Assembly: GCA_027605045.1 (NCBI GenBank) | Contig: JAQFWX010000095.1 | Coordinates: 62,001 to 126,000, forward strand | Reading direction: 5' to 3' | Source: Phallus indusiatus | Lineage: Eukaryota; Basidiomycota; Agaricomycetes; Phallales; Phallaceae | Length of the DNA: 64,000 nucleotides | Shown here: in pieces, positions 55,554 through 64,000 of the stretch | Position numbering within the stretch: the first letter of the stretch is position 1 | How the letters are laid out: each line of letters starts with the position of its first letter | Program-made: the position numbers and the translations under genes | The notes under the pieces: model-generated | Told to the model about the DNA's origin: nothing | The model's database searches: none | Seen by the model: only the letters and a program-made list of their open reading frames with translations

Positions 55554-56143
55554 TCACCTAGTCACCGTGATTAGGCTTTGTGTAAATACCCATATGAGAG
55601 GAATCCATCTGATTGATTGTGATAATGATGATGCGACTTGAGGTGAAAAAGAAAAAAAGTAAAAAACCCACGTTGAAACCCGCAGTCTGCCAGCCGTATA
55701 GACACCTGCAATCAGGAAACCAACAATTGTACTTGCTAAAACTGACAAGAACAATCCGAAGATGCCGTATAAAAGAAAAACCAGCATGGCGTATATGAAA
55801 TATCGACGATGAAGCCTGTCTGCGTGCTTGGATTGGGAAGGAGGGTCCTCCACGGATCGCCGTAATGACCATGGTCGTTGACGTTGAGACCGCCGAACTG
55901 GTTCAAATACTAGCACAAGTGCGGCACAAATTCCTGTTAATAAGAAAAGAGGTGCGTAAAGAATGAAAGTCCAGTAAAGGGTGAATAGATAGACATCTGA
56001 GATGGACAGATTAAAAACAGTATCATGATATGCTGACAGTCCTGAAACTGACCTTTAACGTTGTCAATGAATATAGAGTCATGATTTCTATGGTCGATAT
56101 TAATATGAGGTTTGTAAAGCGAAGGAAATGTGGAAGTGAACAT
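55554..56143 (-). CDS. TMEM170-like membrane protein
   Basis: Three exons starting at 56,143 (MFTSTFPSLYKPHINID). The product is about 155 aa. Three helices are visible: VYLFTLYWTFILYAPLFLLT, FIYAMLVFLLYGIFGLFL and the LASTIVGFLIAGVYTAGRL-RVSTWIPLIWVF stretch. VYTAG and STWIP are the features that suggest TMEM170. Animal TMEM170A affects ER sheet and nuclear envelope shape; the fungal role is unknown. The last exon (after the caatcag acceptor) is 20 codons. Confidence 0.78.
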
Positions 56144-56280
56144 GTAAAAGGATCGTGCTGCAACTGACCACTGCCAGCAGCAAGACTGAGGAGGCTCGCT
56201 TACGTCATAGTATGGCGACTGATAACGAAAAGTATTCCTGTTGCAAGTAAATTACAGTACATGTTGTTTCTAAGATTAGC

Positions 56281-58273
56281 TTAAAAGAACCAAGAAAAGG
56301 TTTCCTGACGTATGAATTGAGGTAAAACACCTAAATTCATTATGCTTTCTACAGCAAGGCGAGCCAGACCTGGAGGTGCACATATGGAAATATCCCGGGT
56401 ATTGATATCATTAATTTCGTTCAAGATTGTTGAACTAAATCGACCCGGATGAGGCTTTAAAGAAATCCAGTTAGGGAGAGAACTTGGCGAAAATGGTGCA
56501 TTCGAGAATACGTGAATCCCCACACGATGAGAAATGGCATCACTAGAAGACAGTGTCTCCAGGGATTGAAGAAATAAAGGAAGGTGAACTTGCGGCGTTG
56601 ACGTACAAAACACCAACACGATATCGTAACTGAGTTCTGTTAATGATAGGATGTGCTTGAAAAGACTTATGAACGGGGTTATCCCAATCCCTCCGGCTAT
56701 CCATAATAATGAAGTCTTTTCGGTAGGTAAAGTAAAGTCACCTCCACTGGCTATGGCGGGAATGGATAGAGGTAACATATTCAAGGACGAATCCACACTT
56801 GGAACAGCTGTCTGATTGCCAATATCAAACAAATACCCGGTAACCAATCCCTTTGACTGTTTTTGTATCGTGAGCTCGAATTCGTCTACTGGAGAAGGAG
56901 AGAAACTCGTGACAGTCCACGTCCGGAAGAAGTCCTCGCCTTTCGGGTCGAATTCGGAAATTCTTCCAGCTTGCTGCAGCGCTTCCGCGAAGTTCATTTG
57001 AACCCAATCCCCACTTCCGATGGAAATAGGAGAAGACAGTTTGAACCTAAAAACCCCCAAGTTCGGTGACTTTAGGGACATACTGACGAGCTGGGCGGAT
57101 AGATGCTTGTGAGACTTTTGTGTAGACTTCTCTTCCGTCAGCACGCGCAGTGGAGGGCAGGCGGACGAAAACTTTGTCAGTTCTGGACGTTCTCGTAAAG
57201 GAATAGCGTTCTTCACGAAAACATATCCCATGACTTTCATCGTTGTAAGCACCTGTACGCGAGGCATTAACATTCGAGCCCTCTTCCCGACATGATTTCG
57301 TGCAGTGCCAGTAAGATATAAAATGTTTCCGGTTTTATAGCATGGTATTGTCATTGCTGCAACTGGAGTTGTCTCGATATTACCGAGGGAATTCATTAGA
57401 TGATTTCCTAATAAAGATGAGAAAATGAAAATTGTGGTGAAGATTGCAAATTTACCTGGATAGTCGGGGAAAATGACTGTTCTCCCATCTGTGATGCGAA
57501 CGCGAGCGAAGCCAGAAACCCACTGCGAATATTGAAACCCAGATGAGAAGGAAAATCTTTTTCATCCTTTTTGGCGGCAGCATAATAAGTCCCGAAATAT
57601 ATTGCATCTTGAGACAAAATAAAATCAATGATTTCTTGTGGCAAGCGGTCAGAAGGTTTGAGCTCCAGCTGCTGAAAAACGACGGTGGGCGAAACACTCT
57701 CGTGGGGGATTAGCTGTCGTGTGGTCATAAATTTACTGTTGCCCCTAGAACAAAGGTCAGACAAGTCATCTCTTTTTTTGGACGAAATCAGCCACACCCT
57801 GGCATCGCCTGCTTCACTTCAAGTTTTAGAAGCCATTCCGTTCCAATCTTATGTACCGCATCTATTACACCCGAGAACTTGGTTCGCGGACCTTTGTGAG
57901 TCTCTAAATTGGTGGATAAGGTCGATCCTGCAACGAGCGGCTTAAGGGGATTATCCTGCCCATGGACTAGCAGACAAGTTTCGTAAAGTGGATCTCCTTG
58001 CCATGGTTGACATTTCACCATTAATAAGTTTTCCTTTGGGCTCGAGATAATTCCCGGAGTGCCATTCGGTGACGTAAGAATAGAAACCCACGGACGGCCT
58101 CGAACATCAAGGGTGACAACTGGAAGAAAAACTACACGTGAATATGCATTGCGTTCTTCATCGGGTAAAGCGTTCGTGAACAACTCGTATGCATCTGCGA
58201 CTTCTGTTGAATATCGTAACTGCATTTGTATTGCAGCTTCTCCGGGGTGCCATCCTTTGAGACCGCGAGACAT
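56281..58273 (-). CDS. PNPOx-like / ferredoxin-reductase-like flavoprotein fusion, with an apparent frameshift
   Basis: The N-terminal half (from 58,273, MSRGLKGWHPGEAAIQ) resembles a pyridoxamine-phosphate-oxidase-like FMN split barrel, with VVFLPVVTLDVRGRPWVSIL and IIDFILSQDAIYFGTYYAAA. The C-terminal half is a ferredoxin-NADP reductase-like module: SGDWVQMNFAEALQQA, TWTVTSF (FAD site), LLWIAGGIGITPFISLFKHI (NAD/FAD G-rich loop) and VLPQFIRQETFSWFF. The family reads H-x-G-x-N-x-R-G-G...GF-x-R-V. Here SHLGFNIRSGFL and GFARVRITDGRTVIFPDYPG are in different frames near 57,511-57,516. Substrate unknown. An alternative ATG at 58,339 exists. Confidence 0.82.
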
Positions 58274-58339
58274 GTTATGCTTGGTGTTATTCGGAGGGTA
58301 ATGAACAAGTATAATAATTGTAATGGTACCGCGAAGCAT

Positions 58340-58877
58340 GCCGCCGCCAGACTTTAGATCCTAGACGACGAACGTTCGTGCATAATTACTCCATTCCAGA
58401 ACGGAATAGATCACAAGACATTCTTAGTCATGGCACAAAGTTGTGTGATGGTAGTGATGGAAGTCTGGCAGAAAAGCCTCGTTGCAGGAGGGAATCATGA
58501 CGTTTTCGGTATAGGTAGCATGACAGGGCTGATTTTGCTTGATTTTCAAATTGAGAGGATACAAAACTAGAATGACCGCGCTCAGTCGCCTAGACTTTGC
58601 TGTGTCGGGGGCTGCGGCGCATACCACTTGCTGAAGATGGCCGAAGCCAAGGACGTGATATGACTGGCTCCGGTTGATACGGTTGTCTTTGCCTATTTTG
58701 CCTTGCATGATTAATAGTTCTCCCTTTGAAGCGTGATGGTTAGGAGCACTAAGTCTATGAATTAGTCATGAGACGAGTCAGAATCAGGGTTTCACCGCAA
58801 CGGGTTCTCGCGATGCAAATCATTGAGGATCAGGCAGATCTTCTCTTTCGACCATTGGAGCAGACACCAGACACTCG
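58340..58877. other. Divergent promoter region
   Basis: It lies between the flavoprotein (minus) and the NLR gene (plus). No gene supported. A 94-codon minus-strand frame (58,424-58,708) has no family-like content. Confidence 0.4.
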
Positions 58878-61800
58878 ATGGTAGCAGCGGCTCTGAATGA
58901 ACAGTTCGTCGATGGTTGTCTTTCTTTACTTCGCTGACTAATCACTCTTTACGATTAACCAGCACCTTGCGCACGATTTCATTAAAAAGTATATCGTCCT
59001 AACATCTTGATTGCACACTGTCTCAAACATTTTTCAGTCGAATCTGCTAGTGGAATAAAATCTGCTCGGTTTCATAGAGACCCGAAGGTTCTTGTCCAGA
59101 TCACTGTCGATGGTCAGATTTATGCCACATCCCTCAGCAAAAGAACAACAAGTCCTGTATGGGATGAAGAGTTTACAGTGTAATGATCCTACTGCTCGTA
59201 AAGATTATCGATGTCACTCATCGCTATTTTGCCCAGCCTGTTGCAAAGCCAATCCTGGACGGCCGAATTCCGTTTGTTAGATAAACTCGCTAACGGCAAT
59301 GTGATCGGGCAGTGTCTTTTGTCTCACTCTCACTTCGAGTCTCTGTTTTTGTCGAAAAACGAAGAGTCTTCCACTCGGCAATTGGTCGAACTCACGAGTG
59401 GTGGAGGACCATCTCCTATTAAACTTCAGATCGTCGTAACGCAAATACTTATATCTTCTCCACGATCATATTTACTTGAATCGATTCATGAACGCAGTCG
59501 GCTTGATATTTCGGGGATAGCTGTTCCCCCAGCGCCGCCCAACAATGCGCTCAGTGGGCCCGGGGGGAATACAGACATAGCGACCTCGATTTTAAGCGTG
59601 ATGTCGTCTATCTCACAACTGAAGCCTGTCATTGATCAACTGGCCACGGTTCACCCCTATGTCAATTTGGCTTGGCAAATTATGACAGCTGCATATAACG
59701 TATGTTCATATCTTTGACCATCTTCACCATTTTTATCTCAATTTTGGTAGACTGCGGTAGCACAAAGGCAGAGAGATCAACGTGTGGTTGCTCTAGTAAC
59801 TTCTATGCAAAACGCGATTCGATGGCTCATATCTTTGGATCCTCTCACTAAGATAGAGATCTTGGAAAACTCCTTCTCGGAGTTGTTTAGCTTGTGTTGT
59901 CAAAGTGGTATTTTTGTTCAGTGGTATTGCAGCAACTCCCTTGGCGGTGAGTTAGGCTTGTGTTTTGTAACAGTGGCTCCAATTCTATTCTTCAGGACGA
60001 ATTGTTCGTGATATCATGTCGGATGTCGAACAGCGAATTGAGACCTTAGAAAACTCTTTTCGTAACTCTATTGAAAATTTTAAAATGGCTCTGAGAATTC
60101 AAACAGCCGTTACGACGACAAACATCGACCAAGAAAATAAAGTCAACAAAGGTTGGCTCGTCTTTTTAAACGATTAATTTGGTTTTAAACATTCCTTATA
60201 GCAAATTCACTTATCCAGTCGCATCTTCCTTTTGAATCTGCTACTTGGAACCCCACTTTGACATGTCTCAAGGGCACTAGAGAAGATATCTTACAGGAAA
60301 TATTTGCATGGGTCGACGACGAATCTGGAAGAAATGTGTTCTGGCTCGCTGGTCTGGCTGGTAGTGGTAAATCAACAATCGCTCATACTGTCGCATCTAC
60401 ACTTGCTTCTAGAGGTCGTCTTGGAGGGTGCTTCTTCTTTGCCCGCCATCAGTCCAAGCGAAACGAAGCAAGTCTGGTTATGCCAACTCTAGCTCATGGA
60501 ATAGCTGCGTTCTCCGAAAACATAAGGGATTCCGTAGCCGAAGCCATCCGTCGCAATATACACGTAGCAAACGCCCCACTGAGACGACAGTTCTTGGATT
60601 TAATCGTAGAGCCTCTAAAATCATATTCGCAACGAGATCCAATCGTAATTGTGCTCGACGCTCTCGATGAATGTGCAACTCCTGCGATTCGGGAAGACTT
60701 GCTAACAATTTTAGCTCATGATAGCACACAGCTTCCTTCCAGTGTTCGGATCTTCATCACAGCTCGCCCAGAGCAGGATATTGAGAAAGCGTTCTCTTTC
60801 ACAACGAGGTGTCATAAACACGCCATCAATCTTGATTCTCCCTCTAATAGTATGTACTATACCTTTGTACCGTGCGCGTGTGATTTGACGTATTTCCCCT
60901 TTAGTCAATGATATCACTATATACACCACGCACCAGTTAGCCAAGATCGCGTTATCCAAGGGAATCAAAGGAGAATGGCCCAGTGAAATTCGTAGACGCG
61001 AACTCGTCCGTCGCTCTGCAGGTCTTTTCATTTGGGCGGCTACAGCTTGTGAATTCGTCCGCAGAAGTTTCTCGCCGGAGAAAGCATTGGACCGATTACT
61101 TTCCGAGGAATTGCCAACATCCGCCACTGCTGCTATTGATTCACTCTATGCTACTGCTTTACAAGCTATTGAAGGTTGGCAAGATGAAGACTTCATTCCC
61201 GCATACCAGGTGGTTGTAGGCACCGTTATCGCTTTGAAAAATCCGCTTCCCTCGGATACGATAGAGTTACTCTTAGGGCCTGGTTTGAATGGTGCTTCCG
61301 TCAATCGGGTTGTGTCTTCTCTTGGATGCGTGTTGTCAGGATCAGCAAGTCTTCCGATACGAGTTTTACACCCTTCGTTTTCCGACTATCTCACTTCGCA
61401 ATCTAGATGTAAGGACAAAGAAACATACATTGATGTTTCTCAAAATCATTATCGCCTTTCGCGAAGCATATTACACCTTCTGAACTCTTCCTTGGATTAC
61501 AATATATGCAAATTGACGCACCCTGGCCAATCTGTTTCCGACCGTCTTTCAACGACGCTCATCGAAGACATTCCCAGTCATTTGCAATATGCTTGTCAAT
61601 TCTGGGCGGAACATGTTGTTCAAGCTCCTCATGATGATGAGTTATTGGAAGAAGTTCATGAATTTCTTGTGGCACATGGCTTACACTGGATGGAAGCAAT
61701 GTCGTTAACAGGTCTAACGGGCTATATCAAGGCGTCTCTTCATCTCATTCGCATTTGGGCACAGGCAAGTTCTTCCCATTTAAAATTGTTAATCATGCTC

Positions 61801-63778
61801 ATTATTTGAATCATCTCAGAATTTAAAAGCTTCTGATTTAGAACGATTGGGCTATGATTTGGAGCGTTTTTCGCAAACATTTTCCAATGTACTGGTTGAT
61901 TTCCCTCTTCACATATATGCGTCCGCTTTGCCATTTGTTCCTCGCGGGAGCTCCTTTCAGCAGCAAACTTTTGTAAAAGATGAGATCAAAGCGCTCAAAG
62001 TGCTTCGTGGCTTTGACGAATCCTGGCCTCGATGTTCTCAAATATTGGAAGGTCACGAAGGTCGGATTAGATGTGTAGCATTCTCTCCGAAGGGGATGCT
62101 GGCGAGCGGTGCTGACGACGCGACCGTCCGAATATGGGATCTGTCAGGGGGGACATCGTATATAGAACTCAAAGGCCACGAACAAGCCGTAACATCCATA
62201 GCCTTTTCTTCCAACGGTAACAAGATTATCACCGGATCCACCGATAAGCTGGCCATCATCTGGGATACAGCCTCTGGGGAACGTTTGGTGACTTTGAAAG
62301 GGCATCGACTCCCGATTACTTCCGTGGCATTTACGTCGGATCGTACCCAAGCTATCACTGCTTCTGTGGACAAAACCATACGAATCTGGGACGCTAGTCT
62401 TGGTTCCCAATTAGGGGCTCCTATTACAACGCAACAGAATGAAATAACGTCCATATCGGTGTCTTCCACGACCAACCTATTAGCTTCGGGCTCAGCTGAT
62501 GGGTAAGTTTATCCCAAAATACCCGGTAAGGAAGTGTCTGAAACCAATGTTAGAACTGTCTGTATCATTTCACTTGCCGATCGGAAAAAGACATTGGACC
62601 CTCTAAGTCATGGTTCAGGCGATGCAAAAGGCATCATAGTTACATCAGCAGTATTTTCTCATAATGATAAGGTAGCAGCCTCGGCTTATCGTGATGGAAC
62701 TGTGAACATCTGGGATGTTTCCACCGGAGAAAAACACAAGTCTATAAACGTCTCCTCCAGGCCTGTGACCTCTGTTCAATTTATTCAAGATGACACAACA
62801 ATTGTCGTGGGCTGCAATGATCGCACGCTGTCCCTATGGAATGTCGATACTGGCGCAATGATATTGGGCAGTCCCATCGAAGGGCATCTGGATACAGTTT
62901 CTTCTGTTGCCTTGTCTATAGACGGATCGATTATTGCCTCAGGAAGTCACGATGCGAAGATTCGAGTGTGGGAATATTTGGAATGCATAAAATCGCCTCC
63001 AACTTTGCAAGACCAAGGTCATCAAAGCGAAATTACAGTAATTACGTTCAGTGGCGATCATACACTTGTGGCAAGTGGAGATCGAAATGGTACTATTTGT
63101 ACGTGGAAAAGCATGACTGGAGAAATGCTACAATGCATTCCAGACGCACATCGTGGTCCCATAAAAACACTTGCGTTCTCCACGCAGCTCTGCAAGCTGG
63201 TTTCTGGGGGAGAAGATGCTGTAGTGACATGCTGGTCTTTGGACAGTGGAAAGATGTTATGGACTTCACAGGATACGACCGATTTTGGCCATGCCAGAGC
63301 AGTTTCCGCGTCCGTCTTCAATAATGCCGATACTATGGTTGCGACCGGTGGTTACGACCGCTATATATTCCTGTGGGACGCAGAGACAGGCGAGTTGCTA
63401 ATAGATGAGCCCTTGGAAAAGGATGATGGGCATTTGATCGAACGTCTAGCGTTCTCCTCTGATGATACAAAACTGCTATCGGTGGACAGAAATGAAAGCA
63501 GAGCTCAATGGGATGTTGATTCGAAAGTTTTGATAGAAGAAGAGGAAGAAGAAGCCGCGGAAAACTTTTTCGACCAGTCTGCCAGCGTAAGCAAATTAAC
63601 ATTAGACGAAAGCGGATGGGTGGTGGACTGCTTGACTTCAAATCGACTATTCTGGATACCTGCAGACCATCGAGGAAATCTGGATGCTTGGACTAATTCT
63701 AGGGAAAGGTTTATTATTGGCAACAAACATGGTGTAGTGACAATTATTGATTTTTCGAAACTTTACAAACCGAAATAA
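58878..63778 (+). CDS. C2-NACHT-WD40 NLR-like protein
   Basis: A STAND ATPase of the fungal NLR (NWD) type, with about 1,430 aa. Exon 1 (58,878-58,914, MVAAALNEQFVD) joins in phase to a C2-like domain: VESASGIKSARFHRDPKVLV, TVDGQIYATSLSKRTTSPVW and DEEFTV. A helical linker follows. The NACHT domain has NVFWLAGLAGSGKSTIA (Walker A) and PIVIVLDALDECATPAIRED (Walker B), plus SSVRIFITARPE. Its C-terminal helices include WAEHVV. Eleven to twelve WD40 repeats follow (VRIWDL, IIWDTA, IRIWDA...), ending FSKLYKPK. Introns include 58,915-59,037 and one near 62,503-62,561. Such proteins are thought to sense non-self or stress. The trigger is unknown. Confidence 0.9.
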
Positions 63779-64000
63779 AGAGTTAAATTGCGCACTTTCA
63801 ACGTAAAGATCTCTATTAGGACTGGTAGTACTAACCCGAAACGTTGTGTATATACATTCTATTCCCTTCTCGTTTTCTGTCCATTGATAAAAAGTACTAA
63901 TTAACGCCGAATCGCAAATTGCAAACGTGTACATGTTCAAACGTTTACCTCGTATTTGCTTCCGAGTTGTATACTAATCATGGGCTAGTAGTAGTATATC
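63779..64000. other. Tail after the NLR gene
   Basis: AT-rich sequence, presumably the 3' UTR and following spacer. Nothing else seen before the window ends. Confidence 0.4.

Overview
The window looks like nuclear DNA of a filamentous basidiomycete, probably an Agaricomycete. The evidence is dense eukaryotic housekeeping genes on both strands, many introns of about 50-65 nt, micro-exons, a C2-NACHT-WD40 gene typical of mushroom-forming fungi, and a hAT transposon relic. The species cannot be named from sequence alone. All gene models below were spliced by hand from reading frames and GT-AG (twice GC-AG) junctions. Starts flagged as uncertain are uncertain.

Region 1 (1-21,590) is a repeat-rich accessory region. 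It holds two families of small unrecognised proteins. Family 1 has four members (107-779 -, 1611-2371 +, 5489-6152 -, 7067-7756 +), arranged as two divergent pairs, and every member carries a 9-nt internal micro-exon at the same place. Family 2 has four members (3681-4225, 13212-13771, 15678-16224, 19679-20229, all -). They are about 140-aa proteins with two CxxC pairs, each sitting in a duplicated block with a conserved TATA box. Two ordinary genes are embedded among them: a UCH-type ubiquitin hydrolase (8058-9159 -) and an F-box protein (9498-11916 -). Several gene relics lie around the duplicated blocks: pieces of Family 1, copies of the 5' end of RPF1, and a decayed helical gene. A 1,172-bp hAT remnant (17686-18857) has 18-bp terminal repeats and an 8-bp target-site duplication.

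Region 2 (21,590-58,340) is a conserved core: RPF1, a 950-aa Ser/Pro-rich protein, thymidylate kinase, the ER E2 enzyme UBC6, the spliceosomal cyclophilin CWC27, an unknown protein, a secreted beta-trefoil-like protein, free-methionine sulfoxide reductase, cysteinyl-tRNA synthetase, a protein O-mannosyltransferase, an unknown helical protein, a VPS9-domain Rab GEF, MKT1, a protein with an RVSF phosphatase-docking motif, a NUBPL-type Fe-S carrier, GINS subunit PSF1, a TMEM170-like membrane protein, and a PNPOx/ferredoxin-reductase fusion with an apparent one-base frameshift. The genes are mostly unrelated in function, as is normal for fungal gene order.

Region 3 (58,340-64,000) holds one large STAND/NLR-type gene with C2, NACHT and about eleven to twelve WD40 repeats, followed by a short AT-rich tail.

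No tRNA, rRNA or CRISPR array was found.
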